Shown here: in pieces, positions 25,846-37,385 of the stretch
Position numbering within the stretch: position 1 is the stretch's first letter
Layout of the letters: every line of letters begins with the position of its first letter
Source: Periconia sp. R9002
Lineage: Eukaryota > Ascomycota > Dothideomycetes > Pleosporales > Periconiaceae
Reading direction: 5' to 3'
Length of the DNA stretch: 64,000 nucleotides
NCBI GenBank assembly: GCA_023627715.1
Contig: JAMAHW010000041.1
Span: 62,001 to 126,000, forward strand
Translations under genes and position numbers: made by a program
Notes under the pieces: model-generated
Told to the model about the DNA's origin: nothing
The model's database searches: none
What the model saw: only the letters and a program-made list of their open reading frames with translations

Positions 25846-26010
25846 CAGTGGGTTGACGCATCGGGACGCTGCATATCGGGAGGTTAGTTGTCTCACTAAT
25901 AATTGACTAATTGTATCAAACGGAGGAGAAAGGTCTAACATCTAATTTGTATGAAAACATAGTTCAGCTGAACCTCCCGATATGCGGCGTCCCGATATGT
26001 CAATACCCTG
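25846..26010. mobile_element. 165-bp Tc1/mariner (pogo/Fot1)-like MITE with TA target duplication
   Basis: The element begins CAGTGGGTTGAC and ends with the near-complement GTCAATACCCTG. The terminal repeats extend about 40 bases with about six mismatches and end in an identical block, GCATATCGGGAGGTT, facing its complement (about 25871-25885 and 25971-25985). TA flanks both sides (25844-25845 and 26011-26012), the target site of Tc1/mariner-superfamily elements. The CAG-type ends and size suggest a deletion derivative of a pogo/Fot1 transposon. No ORF. Confidence 0.88.
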
Positions 26011-26012
26011 TA

Positions 26013-27467
26013 TGTGCATCGTACTAAAAGTAAAAGGAGTCATGTAAGGAGTAAAGTCAGAATATGTTGGGAAGAAAAGAATAAAACCGGCTGTCTGCCC
26101 GGGCAGATGTTTTCTTCTCTTGTTACATACACATCACAAATATCCATCTGGCTTTCACGAGTAGGCGTGTGTTCGATTACTTCACCTAGAAATGCTTCCC
26201 TGAGGCAAGTAGGCCGTAAACGCTAAATACTGATAACGTAAAGTCGAACTGATCTTCAGAAGCGATCAACGTATACATGACCAAAGCCGAATACAGAGCT
26301 GTTCCTACAGTGCAATATCAAGAAAAGAAAATCATAAATAAAGCTCCCGTCTCCACGGTATCGAAAAGAAAAAGAAAGAAAAATACGTAACAAGCCACCA
26401 CCTCGCTACACCTTCCTTTTCCCTCCTCCTACCCCTTTTCCCTTTTAAACATCCAACACCCCAACCAGGCCAGGCCAGACCAAACCAGACCAAACCAACC
26501 TTTCCCCCCCCCCCATTAACCTAACCAACAAAATCTTACGCTACGGCGGATTCCGACGTTTAATGGCCACCAACTAACAATGCTACGCCAATTTGCCACT
26601 AAACTAACCACAACCACGCACGCAACGCGTGTGGACCGATCTTAGATCTAGCCATGTTTTTTTCTTTTCTTTCTTATTATTCCCGTTTCTGCTCATTTCT
26701 CCCTTGAGACATGCGTATGAAAAGAGCGCCAGTACTGACTAGCATGTGCAACGGGCGAGTTGGGTGTTTCACAATTTTTTTTTTCAAAGCAGGTTAAGGT
26801 ACGCCCCCGGCGTGCGTGCGTGCGTGCGGCTGATGTACTGTGCATATTGGTCTAGACGCTTCAATGCGCGCGGTAGTGAGCAAAATTCAGCGGCGTTGGA
26901 ATGAATGACATGTGGTGGCGGTGTGGCTGTTGTTGTTTGATTACGCGGCGAGGTAAGGCGTGGGAGTTGGTGGCTCAAAGGCGTGGCTGGCTACCGCGGT
27001 GAGGTGGTGGATGGTGGAGTTTTGGATAAGAGATCCGAGGAAGATCGGTGGAAAGGAAAGGTTGATATGTCACGTAACATGTTCTACGTACTGAAGCGTG
27101 TAAGATTGTGGATGTGTAGATTTCTACGGTCAACTCTAACGTCTACACAGGTGTTTGGTCGGCTTTTGTTTTTGGTATTTTCATACTCATTTAACTCTAT
27201 TGGAATCCGGTGATGCAAGTGATAACTTGAAATAAGGGTCTCTCAAATGATTGAAGCTCGCAACCCTGCTCTGTGTTCCTCATTTTCCCTGGTCGTTTTA
27301 TTCACAGAAAGCAGACATTCAATCACTGCAGATTTTCCAACGAAATGGCAATCAGATTACTCCACAAGAATCCTACATTCCACCGCAATCTTCCCACTCA
27401 TATGGCGACCCCCTCATTCGAATGTTCACAATAAAGCCTCAACCCCAATATCTCCCATCTTCCTCAC
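26013..27467. other. Spacer, no gene seen
   Basis: Includes a CCAGGCCAGACC-type low-complexity run (26461-26500), a poly-C run near 26505-26514 and a (GTGC)n microsatellite at 26811-26828. The last part is the 3' side of the DUF4267 gene. Confidence 0.4.
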
Positions 27468-27896
27468 TCACAACGCTTTCAACCCCCAAATCGCCTGCCC
27501 AACCGCCACCGTCGCACCCCCAATTAACAAACTCCCCGGCACCCTCCCCAAATACCCCCCCGAAATCGCCGCAATAATCACACCAGTATCGAAAAGATCC
27601 GCCGCCATACCCGCCCATAATGCTCTCCTCATCTCTCTCTTCCCTCCGTCAGTTGCTTTATTGTCCTGGGCGGTGTAAAGCGATTCGCCAATGATGAGAT
27701 CGCGCACGCCTATCATGCGTGCGAAGGTGGTTAATTCGGTCGTTCGCAGAGGGTATCCGCAAAGGGCGAAGGTGGGTTTGGGGATGAGCATGCATGAGGC
27801 GCCGATACAGATGCGCATTATGGCGAGGGCGTTGATGTTGTAGTAGTCCATCTTGGAGATGGTTGGAGGTGGGTTTGGTGCCGTGGCTTTGGACAT
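27468..27896 (-). CDS. DUF4267-type small integral membrane protein, 142 aa
   Basis: A single-exon ORF. It has three or four hydrophobic segments: ALAIMRICIGASCMLI (about 24-40), a TTFARMIGVRDLIIGESLY block, LFDTGVIIAAISGGYLG (about 100-117) and LLIGGATVAVGQAIWGLKAL at the C-terminus. The R-hydrophobic-G-x-RD motif and length match fungal DUF4267 proteins, often annotated as integral membrane proteins of unknown function and common near accessory clusters. It is likely in an internal or plasma membrane. The polar first 15 residues show no cleavable signal. Confidence 0.8.
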   Translation of the reverse strand: MSKATAPNPPPTISKMDYYNINALAIMRICIGASCMLIPKPTFALCGYPLRTTELTTFARMIGVRDLIIGESLYTAQDNKATDGGKREMRRALWAGMAADLFDTGVIIAAISGGYLGRVPGSLLIGGATVAVGQAIWGLKAL

Positions 27897-28425
27897 GATG
27901 AATAAAGGTTTGGTGTATATGGTGTGAATTTGACTGATCGGAATGTATAAAGTATTGAGTGGTTTGTACGTTTATTTGATGATGAATTGATGATATAGGA
28001 TATAATATAGACGAACGCATTCTTCAACCTTATATAAAATCGGTCACCTTCAGCATAATGTGTTCAATGTTGAATACCTAAGTATGTAACGTTATACGTG
28101 ACCCACATGGAACTTCGAAACCAGTTGATCACCAAACGTTCTTTTTTATATTCGGAATGGTATACGAGCGAACGTACGTTATGGCTCATAACAATACACG
28201 CTCCTACTTCGCTAAACGCGGTAATTGTATCCAATTAGACGCGATCAGAGACCCAATTATTCTGATTCATCCAATCAGGGATGAATCTTGGTAAGAAACC
28301 CTTGCACCATTACATGCTTACATAACGCCATAACGTTATGCTCTCTTGAGCTTTGCTGACGCCAGTCCTCTCAACTCCTGCTCGTCTCTCGATAGTGCAG
28401 GAGGATAACGTTTTGCACCTACAGC
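27897..28425. other. Divergent spacer between the DUF4267 and bZIP genes
   Basis: 529 bases separating divergent starts, so probably a shared promoter. It contains a short hairpin, GATTCATCC...GGGATGAATC (about 28264-28286), and two AACGTTAT-type motifs (28088 and 28332). No gene. Confidence 0.4.
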
Positions 28426-29606
28426 ATGTCGGAAGGCCGGAAGAAAAATTCCAAAATGGACGGTGATGTGCCAGGAGCCGGTGACCCTGATCGAAAGAGG
28501 GTGTTGAACGTGCTAGCTCAAAGAAGATACCGTACGACAGGATAGAGACCCTCAGGCGGCAACTACTAAAACTCGCAGGTCAAAGAAGGAGGGAGAAGAT
28601 GGCAGCGTTGGAAGCTCAGGCAAAGAATCAAAATGCCCCACAATTTACGGAAAGCCCTCAACGTGCACCCGGGCTTGCTGGTACGTGTGTTCCCCGTGTA
28701 CATACCACATGCAAGCCATGTCCAAGACTGGCCAATGATGTCTTCGAAACCTCTCTGAGGTACCATCATTAGCAATTTACTAATACGATATCCCTGTCTT
28801 TAGCCATCTGGACGGATTCTGCGTCTCCCAATGCTCCGATACCCACAAGCGTTAATCAAAACTCGGCCAGTTTTGTGTCACCCATGTTGGAGTTCGGTGG
28901 AGAGCCATTAGATGAGCAATTGATGGAAGACTTTAACCTACAGTTCTCCGATATCATCGACTTTTCCCCGGTGGCCTCATCCAGCTCTTCCAATACACCT
29001 CACTCATCCACAATATCTAACATTAACTCATCAACAACCACACCAGCTTCCACCTTCCCATTAGGGTCCGATGGTGCCCAACTTGCTTTACCATGTCTCG
29101 AAGCCACGCGCGCTGCGTTATCAATAGTCGAAACCATGGGTCTTACCGACGTCATCTGGGATCTAAACCACATACACATTTTCCCGTCCTGGATCCCTTT
29201 ACACAAGTTGCCCCCGAATCTCCACCCAACCTCGGCGCAGCTGGCAATACCTCACCACCCATTCTTCGACGTCCTACCCTGGCCTTCGATCCGCCAAAAG
29301 CTACTCCTCATGATGGCGATGCCCTCGGGATTTCGGCCGCCTATTGCTCGGAGCCATGATCCCAAAAGTATGGACCAGACTGAGGCTGTTCAGCGGCTTA
29401 TAGCGGACCTGGACGATATGAGCAATGGTATGAGAATACATGGTAACTTGGTCGGGTGGGGTGAATCGAACGAGATGGTAGAGGAGGCGTGGGAGATTGG
29501 CGAGGCTTTCTTTCAAAATTGGTGGTGGTGCATGGGTGAAGATGTGCTTCGTGTTACGAATAGGAGGAGGAGAGAAAGGGGACTTGGGCCTCTGAGGATC
29601 AAGTGA
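28426..29606 (+). CDS. bZIP transcription factor with DUF3425 C-terminal domain, 336 aa
   Basis: Three exons: 28426-28531, 28579-28680, 28804-29606 (1011 nt). The basic region DRKRVLNVLAQRRYRQRRRE is split by the first intron (47 bp, CTACTAAA branch site). After splicing, the AQRRYR core is followed by a short leucine-zipper-like KMAALEAQ stretch. The C-terminal half (about 185-336) has WDLNHIHIFPSWIP, the HPFFDVLPWPSIRQKLL motif and a Trp-rich WEIGEAFFQNWWWCMGE end, which define the DUF3425 fold seen in fungal bZIP regulators (AP-1-like and secondary-metabolite regulators). It should act in the nucleus; its targets are unknown. The zipper is short, so dimerisation may rely on other parts. 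Confidence 0.85.
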
Positions 29607-30157
29607 TGATGTATATACACACCTGTGTTCCAAGGTTCAAATGTTGGCTTGGTTGAAATATGTAGGCGCGTGTATTCTGCTTCTATCCTAACTTTTACGA
29701 AATCAGCTAAAACTGTAATGCATATCAACCAATTGATTGATGTCTTCACATCCAACGCTTTCGTACATGCTTTGTAAAATACCCAGACATACATTTCAAT
29801 GTGCGTGGTACATGTATTGTAAATGCATTTACCTATGTAGCACTTGTGAAGCCTTGCGCTTTCAACTGGTGAAATAATAGATCCGAAGAAATCCGTAATA
29901 GCCAGGTAGTTCAACGCCTTATTTGCGTACGAGTGGCATACCACACAGGTAGCGAGGGAATCAATTAAAACCCCGTGACAACGCGCGAGTGGGAACGCGT
30001 AAGACGGGGGCCTGTCGGCAGTTGCCAGGGGCGACGCAGCGCCAAGACCGCCACTTCGTGCGCGATAAACAGGCACAGGCAACTGCGCCCCAAAAAGTTC
30101 AACGGCATCTTCTACACTCAAATACCCTGAAGGTTGAACCTACATCGATATCGCTGC
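29607..30157. other. Spacer, no gene seen
   Basis: 3' flank of the bZIP gene and upstream region of the SNF2 gene. The overlapping minus-strand ORF here has no recognisable domain. Confidence 0.45.
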
Positions 30158-33100
30158 ATGAAACATCCTTCCGCTTTTAGGCCGATCGATACCTTTTCGT
30201 CCTCCCAGCGACCTCTGCCTGTGTCCGACATCGATAACCACCAGCTCGACGTCGATTACCTAGGTGATTCTAGCTCCTTGTTTGACGAGGACTACAATCA
30301 GCCATTACACTCTACCCCGCCTCCGCTTCGTGACACGCACCGGGGAAATAGAAAAATTCGGGACATCTCAAGGAAGAATCAAAAACAGGACCTCTTACGG
30401 GACAATATGGTGCGTGAGAGGGACCCACCGGTACCCCAACCGCGGCCGGAACAGCGTGTCGACAAACCGCACCCGAATCTCGGGAACACCGTACCAGAGT
30501 TTGGAAAAGCCAGCCCTCTGCGTAATCCGTTAAAAAAGGACGCAAATTCACAGGTCTTCAACGTACCTAGACCAGGTCAAGCGAGGCCGGAACATCACCG
30601 GGATACAAATAGAATAGCATTGCTACATCCGTCAGCGGAACCGCCACATCCCAAAGTACGCTATAGCAATGCATCCTCTGTCGACTCCGATATTTTCGAA
30701 ATCCCAGCTTCACAATTCCAATCGAAACCGCCCGCACAAAAAATTCCTCTACCCTACAATGCCCCCTTCCAACCTATAAAACCACCCCCGAGACCTGTGT
30801 TTTCTTCTATGGGACATGCTAATGGCTTTCAGCCAGTGAATAATGGGTTCCAAAACCCTTATCAAGCAGCTAGAAAGACGGTCATTCTCGATGATGTTGC
30901 TCCAAAACGCCAAGTGAATGAGGACGAGGATGACTTCGATCCTGATGCCGAGATTCGGGCGGAGGGTGATCAGTTCGGCGCTCCTGATCTCTATGGATAT
31001 GTCGATCACGCCAAGGCAAATGAAAACATCAAAGCGCTCCTAGAGGGTGCTTTTGACGAGGAGAAGATCCCTCGCACCCGCGGCCGTAAGAAGAAGAAGC
31101 AACAGGAAGAAGACGATAAGAGCAAGTCGCTCGTCGACCGATTGAAAGCTCTGGAGATCAAAAAAGATGAAGAGGCTGCTGCTGAGGAAAATGAGGAAGA
31201 GGATGATGACGCAGAGGATGATGGTACCGTCGATGGTATGAAGGTGAAACTATTGCCTCACCAAGTGGAGGGTGTGGCTTGGATGATTGAGAAGGAGACG
31301 GGAGCTCACAACAAACGCGCCAAGCTTCCCAAGGGCGGTATTCTCGCTGACGATATGGGTCTGGGTAAGACTGTACAGTCTATCGCTTTGATTCTATCCA
31401 ATCCCCGACCCGAGAAAGGAGTGGAGCCCGAGAACAAGAAGAACAAGATACTTCCCACTGTCGGGAAGGGCACCCTTATCGTCGCCCCTTTGGCTCTGAT
31501 CAAACAGTGGGAAGGTGAAGTCAACGACAAAATCACAAAATCACACAGTTTGAAAGTTCTTGTACATCACGGATCGAATCGCACAAAGTCAATCGACAAG
31601 CTCAAATCATACGACGTCGTGGTCACGACATACCAAGTTCTCACCTCTGAACACAAGGCCTGTGGTGAGGGTGCGGATGGATTAAAAAAAGGATGTTTTG
31701 GCGTACATTGGTACCGAGTCATTCTGGATGAAGCGCATTCCATCAAGAACAGGAGCGCGCAAATGACGAAAGCTTGCTATGAGCTTCGCTCACACTACCG
31801 ATGGTGTTTGACGGGAACACCGATGCAGAATAACTTGGACGAGCTTCAGAGCTTGATCAAGTTTCTACGCATACAGCCGTACAGTGATATCTCGAGCTGG
31901 AAGGAGTCCATTTCCGGTCCTATGAAGAACGGAAAAGGCAACCTTGCGATGCGTCGTTTACAGATATTCCTAAAGGCGTGCATGAAGCGTCGCACGAAGG
32001 ATGTGCTGAAGAAGGACGGTGCCCTGAATTTTGGAGGAAAGAACGCAGAGGGCGATAAGAAGGCAGCTTTCCAGATTGTGGCCCGTAATGTGGAGAATGT
32101 CATAGGCGAATTCACACCTGAAGAGCGGCAATTCTACGATAGGCTGCTGAGCCGCGCTGAATCTCGTCTCGCCGAGATGATGGGTGGTGAGAAGCAGGAT
32201 TACATTGGTGCTTTGGTGCTGCTTTTGCGGCTACGTCAAGCATGCAACCACCCACAACTCGTCAAGAGCAACGTCAAGGACGACAAGGATGCTCTCACCA
32301 CTGGCTCTAAGTCGAGTGCCCAATCTCAGCTACAAACACCTCGGAAGCCAAAGAACAATGACGCCGACGACCTCGCTGATTTACTCGGTGGATTGAGTGT
32401 CCAGACGAAACGCTGCGATATTTGTCAGAACACGCTGAATCGCGACAACGCTGCTTCGGGGGCTATTAGGTGCAATGACTGTGAAGCTGATCTAAACGCT
32501 TCAGTCAAGAAGACCAAGAAGTTGAAAAAGCACAAAAAGAAGAGCAAGTCGAAGGAAACAGCCAAAGAAAAGACACAGGCCCCTCAATCGTCACGCAATC
32601 GCCGAATCGTCGTCGATAGTGACGATGAAGAAGAAGAAGGCGAATGGCTGGTGCCAGAGGATGAGCAAAGCACGCCGGACTTAGGACAAGCTGGTGGGAC
32701 TGATGATGAGAATGCCGAGGGCGGGGGCGATACGTTGAACACCGTTGATTCCGACTCTTCTGAGAACGAAAATGAAGATACGGTGGGCTCCTTCGTTGTT
32801 CATGACACTGACAGCGAGGACGAAGCGCCCATTGCACGCAAGAAGCAGCCTAAGAAGCCTAAAGTCATCACTATCGCATCAGACGATGAATCTGGTGACG
32901 AAAATGATGGTGCAGACGCCGAAGATTCTGGCTCCGAAGCCGATTCCGAGGAAGAGGAGGAGGAAGAGGAAGAAGAGGAGTCTGAGCCTGAATATGAATC
33001 TTCTGAATTCAAGCCTTCGACCAAGATTCGCCAGCTTCTCGCCATCCTGGAAAACGAGACTCCTGAGCACAAAGTCATTGTCTTTTCGCAATTCACTTCC

Positions 33101-33782
33101 ATGCTGGACTTGATAGAGCCTTTCCTTCGCCGCGAAGCCTACGGGTTCACACGATATGACGGCAGCATGAGGAACGACCTCCGCGAGGCTAGCTTAGACA
33201 AGCTTCGCAACGACAAGCGTACTCGCGTACTCCTGTGCAGTTTGAAGTGCGGTAGTTTAGGACTCAACCTGACATGCGCCAGCCGTGTTGTCATCATGGA
33301 GCCATTCTGGAACCCTGTAAGTCATTCTGTTTTGCTCGCTAGCCGTGTACAAGATACATTGCCACTAACATTTACTACAGTTCGTAGAAGAGCAAGCCAT
33401 TGACCGCGTTCATCGCCTCAATCAAACCGTCGACGTAACTGTGTATCGTCTCTCCATTCACAATTCCGTCGAAGAACGAATTCTGGACCTCCAGGAATCG
33501 AAACGCAAGTTAGCTGCCGCAGCCATTGAAGGCGGCAAAGCGATAGGCAAACTCGATATGAAGGACATCCTGGCGTTGTTCAAGCGCGACGCCGAATATA
33601 ATGATGAGCATGTCGACGATGCTCATGATGCCCACCTTTATACCAAGACGAGGGTGCTTGAGGAGAAATCTGGGGGTCTCGGTGAAGGTGGTGAGTCTAC
33701 GTTGGATAGAGGAAAGAAGGGGAGGAAGGCAGGGAGTTTGGGTCTCAAGAGGCAGGAGGATAGCGTTTGGGGGCGGCGTTGA
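30158..33782 (+). CDS. SNF2-family DNA-dependent ATPase (Uls1/Rad5-like), 1186 aa
   Basis: Exons 30158-33316 and 33381-33782. The first ATG of this frame is at 30158; the frame is open 24 bases further up but without ATG. The first 330 residues are polar and disordered. Motif I LADDMGLGKTVQ, Ia LIVAPLALIKQWE, II DEAH, III LTGTPMQNNLDELQ, IV KVIVFSQFTSMLD, V CSLKCGSLGLNL and VI QAIDRVHRLNQT are all present. Between the two lobes lies an insertion with only CDIC...CNDC, then basic and very acidic tracts (E9-E10 runs). In Uls1/Rad5-like enzymes a RING finger sits here, so the RING appears lost or reduced. Likely nuclear, acting on chromatin or sumoylated proteins in genome stability. Confidence 0.9.
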
Positions 33783-34672
33783 GTAGTGCGTCGTTTGGGT
33801 TAGAGGAACATGCCCTTGAGATTTTTACATGCCTTGGATCGTGTCGACTTTGGATAGACATGGGATGATGGAATGAGTTCATGACGGTTTCTTTGCTCTT
33901 TTCTTTGGTTGGGTGTTGGGAAACGCATTTCTTACATGACAACGTATGACACATCGCTACACCCATTAATTTAACGGAAATTTGTGTTTTTTCTCAATTA
34001 TATTTTTTCTTTTTCCCTATTTGCTACCCGACGAATGCCTGAAAATCACCTATCCCCATTCCTCCCAATCAAAGGTGCCATGCGACCAGCTACGCAACTC
34101 AAGGAGACCGTCCAAATATCCCAGAACAGCCTTTCCATTTCCCCGTCCCCTAGCACTAGCAGGGCGTTAGTAAGAGCACCACCAGCAGCAGCAGTAGCGT
34201 AAAGCAAGCGTTGGAAAGAACAAGACGATCAGAAAAAGAGGGCGGGAAGGTGAAAAGAATCCATGCATTTCGAATGGTTGTGGAGCAGCAGTCGAGTGTA
34301 GGCAGCCAGCAAAAAGGTGTGTAAAGTGTGTGGCGTGAGTTGCACGATGGTGTGGGAGCGACGGTTAACGTTTCGTTTTGACCCCCGACAAAGAAAAGAA
34401 GAGCGATCCAGAAGAGAGGTTTTGAAGTTTGATTTTCCCCCATCCAACTCAGATGAGAGGAAGGGAGAGATGGGGGGAGAGCAGGAGCAAGGCGAAAAAG
34501 AACACGATGTCGAAGCTCTGTCTCTCTTTTCGAAGACTCCAACGGACCTAATGTCGCTCTTCTCCTCCAGCGTCAAAAAAGTCCAGCACCCCCGACGATC
34601 ATCAGTCTTCTTGCTCTGAGAATGGAACGAACGCTCGTCACATCACATCACATCGCACTGTGCAAGACTTCC
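33783..34672. other. Spacer, no gene seen
   Basis: Convergent 3' flanks. ORFs are short and biased in composition; no motifs. Confidence 0.45.
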
Positions 34673-35569
34673 TCAAGCCCTGGTATCACGACCAGGCGAA
34701 GGCGGAGGAGGTGGAGGAGGAGGACGATGCTGCACAAACTCGTTCTCGTTCTCCTCGTCCTCGTCCTCGTCCTCGTCCTCCAGCTCCAAAGGCACATCCG
34801 CATCCGCCTTGCGCAGCCCCATCCTGAGAACAGGACGATCCGCGTTCCTGCGGGGACGCGGGGCGGGGCGACCAGCGAGGACGGCGCGGAGGATGGGGTT
34901 GGAGACGGCGCGCTTGACGGGGTCTTTGCCGCGGTACGTGTTGCCGTGGGTGTTGAACTGAGGCTCTGGTCCGTTGTTGACGAAGCGGATGGGTCGGGCG
35001 TTGATGGTGCGCGTGGTGATGGTGCCTAGGATGCCGTTGTTGGCGCCGTTGCGGCGGGAGGGTGCTTGGGAGGAGATGATGGAGTGAGGGGAGGGCGTGG
35101 TGGTTGGGTTGCGGGTGGTGGGTTGGGGAGAAGGGCGAGGTTGCTCTTGACCGCCGCCGTCACCGCCATCGTCGCCCGTGACACGCTCGCTCAGGCGAGG
35201 TTGGCGTACTTGGCCGAGCAGTGGACGAGGAGTCGTGGTCGTGGAAGCGACAGTGTCGTCGGAGACTACACGGCGTGGAGCTGTGATGGGTACGCCAACA
35301 CTGCCATTGGGGTAGGTCATGCTATCGACGAGACGACGGGCGTCACTGCCGGCAATACCATGATTGTTGTCAGTATTGCTAGCACGCTCGACAAGATGGC
35401 CTGGCTGACCTTGAACTTGACCTTGATCGTGACCTTGATGACCACGACGCACGCGAGGGAAATGAACAAATAGACCAGCCTGAGCATTTCGACGCTCTCG
35501 CTGGCGCACCGCCGAATTGCTGCGGTGACCACCAGGATCAATGGTGTGTTGACGTGGCTGACGAGGCAT
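34673..35569 (-). CDS. Hypothetical low-complexity protein, about 298 aa
   Basis: A continuous frame runs from 35611 (first ATG) to 34673. The ATG at 35569 (MPRQPRQHTIDPGG) is given as start because it better fits the leader; the upstream ATG would add 14 residues. The protein is rich in Arg, Gln, Pro, Thr and Asn. Near the C-terminus is a conserved-looking block with KRAVSNPILRAVLAGR, then an acidic run of EDED repeats (from a CCTCGT repeat) and a run of eight prolines. No family recognised; probably disordered. It could be a chance ORF in GC-rich sequence. Confidence 0.5.
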   Translation of the reverse strand: MPRQPRQHTIDPGGHRSNSAVRQRERRNAQAGLFVHFPRVRRGHQGHDQGQVQGQPGHLVERASNTDNNHGIAGSDARRLVDSMTYPNGSVGVPITAPRRVVSDDTVASTTTTPRPLLGQVRQPRLSERVTGDDGGDGGGQEQPRPSPQPTTRNPTTTPSPHSIISSQAPSRRNGANNGILGTITTRTINARPIRFVNNGPEPQFNTHGNTYRGKDPVKRAVSNPILRAVLAGRPAPRPRRNADRPVLRMGLRKADADVPLELEDEDEDEDEENENEFVQHRPPPPPPPPSPGRDTRA

Positions 35570-35611
35570 TTTTGCTTGTAGTGTAACGGCTATTTGCTGT
35601 ATGCGGATCAA

Positions 35612-37385
35612 TGCCTGTTGTGAGGAGGGTGTGGTGGTTATGGGCGATTGTGCGTGTGTGTCCCAATCCGTTGTTTTGGCTTAAATAGGAAATTTGGATG
35701 TAGACACACAGACCACATGGCGATTGGGATTGGTTGGCGGTGTTTTGTTGTTGCGGACTGCTGCCTTTGTTGCCGTATGTAGTGAGCAACAAGTCGGTGA
35801 AAGGTGAATAGTCATCGGGGGACCGCATGGACGTTATATCTAGGCGGCGGCGGTGAGTGAGTGAGTGAGTGAGGAACACAGCAAGTGTTTGAGATGGGAC
35901 GCAAGTTTGTCTAGAGAGTTCTGTGTCGTCCAGTGTGTAGTCAGTAGGATTGATGGCAACAAAGTCGAAACAAAGTCGAATTCGGATCAAACCAACGCAA
36001 TCACCTTTAGCAACAAGAGCCCAGACTTCTCGAACATGAAGGCTTTCGACCGATACGCAATCTTTTACATGGAGATCTCATCTCATCTTACTCCTGAGCA
36101 CACGTTCATGACCATTATGAAGACGCAGTGCTGCTTAGATGTATGCTCGCCACGCAAATAGTGATTTCGGTAACATCATCGGTACTCATAATATTAATCT
36201 CTTGAAGATAGGTAAAGTAAATCTAAAAGTCAAGTAAGTGAGTATGAATGCTAACCCCCAAAATCTCTCAGCTTTGACCTGTACATATGTACCGAAATCG
36301 CCACAAAGACGAGAGCAAATGAACAGCATCTCGGAATGTCTTCAGCAGAGCTCAGCCATGTCGAGTCTGTTGTAAAGAAATAGCTCTGTCGTTGTGGTAA
36401 GAGCACCCTATAACGTGAAAGACAGTGATGCAGTGCTTGCTCATCGAACACAGGAGTGAAGATCTTGGAGGCAAATCCAAATCCAATCCCTAACAGCAAA
36501 CATATGTCAACTTCACTCCAAAGCAACAAAATATTATACCTAGAATGGGAATCCTGTATATGGTCCTCAAGTAACAGGAAGCGAGTACCGTCAGATGGAG
36601 TGGACGAGCACACATGACCCGCAAGGAATCCGCAGTGTATCTGAGTCTGTTCTATAATGATTGGGTGTTCGGATGGTGTATATTTGTATCATACACCGCC
36701 CCCACCCCCAATTCTCTGATCACCTCACCGCTTGAAATATCTCGGCACGGTTCACAGAGCTTGGTCTGTCCGGCCAGTTAGTACTGCCGATGGAACACCG
36801 TACGAGGGGGGAAAAGTATTGAATGAGTTATTTTGAAAGACGCAAAATTGAGAGTAAGAAACTCAGCTTAACAGTGTGGAGAAAAGATGGGCCGACTTTG
36901 GATGGCGTGACTGGGTTTGCGGGAGATCAGGAAGGGGGCAGGAACGGTCTTGCACCACATCGAGAAGACAAAGGACGGTGAAAAGAGTTGCATATGTATG
37001 TTTATGTATTTAGGGTTTGTTAATTTCTACAATGTGACCGTAGTACCTCCTTTTTCGGCATCTCACCCGTGATCGCATCCGTGAATCGAGAGATACGTTC
37101 ACCTCACTTTGGCTCACTCTATGTCATCTGGCAACACATAGGCATCGGTTGAATTGCCCAAGGAAAGTTCTGAATTGACAAAGAAAAAACAAGAACAAAG
37201 AATCAGAAATAAACAAAAAAAACCCGAACCCCTGACAGCTAGAGAGACCAAGTACCGTGGGAATATGTGTGATGATGCAAATATGCGACAATTGCGCCTT
37301 GAACGTCCGTCCAGCCCGCCCGTTTCCGAGAGTAGATAACATATTAGAGAGGAGAGGTTTTTGACAAAGTTGAACTGCCGTTGGC
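35612..37385. other. 1.8 kb spacer, no convincing gene
   Basis: Contains a (GTGA)n microsatellite at 35853-35872. A 120-codon minus-strand ORF (36251-36613) has hydrophobic stretches but no recognisable motif, so I do not call it. Confidence 0.4.
35853..35872 (+). repeat. (GTGA)n microsatellite
   Basis: Five tandem tetranucleotides in an otherwise gene-free spacer. Confidence 0.8.

Noticed and set aside
29513..30121. 202-codon minus-strand ORF between the bZIP and SNF2 genes
   Set aside because: Partly antisense to the bZIP coding end, no motif; taken as chance.
30134..30157. Upstream extension of the SNF2 frame
   Set aside because: The codon at 30134 is TTG, not ATG; the first ATG is 30158.
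36251..36613. 120-codon minus-strand ORF with hydrophobic stretches
   Set aside because: No recognisable family, no supporting splice or leader signals; too weak to call.
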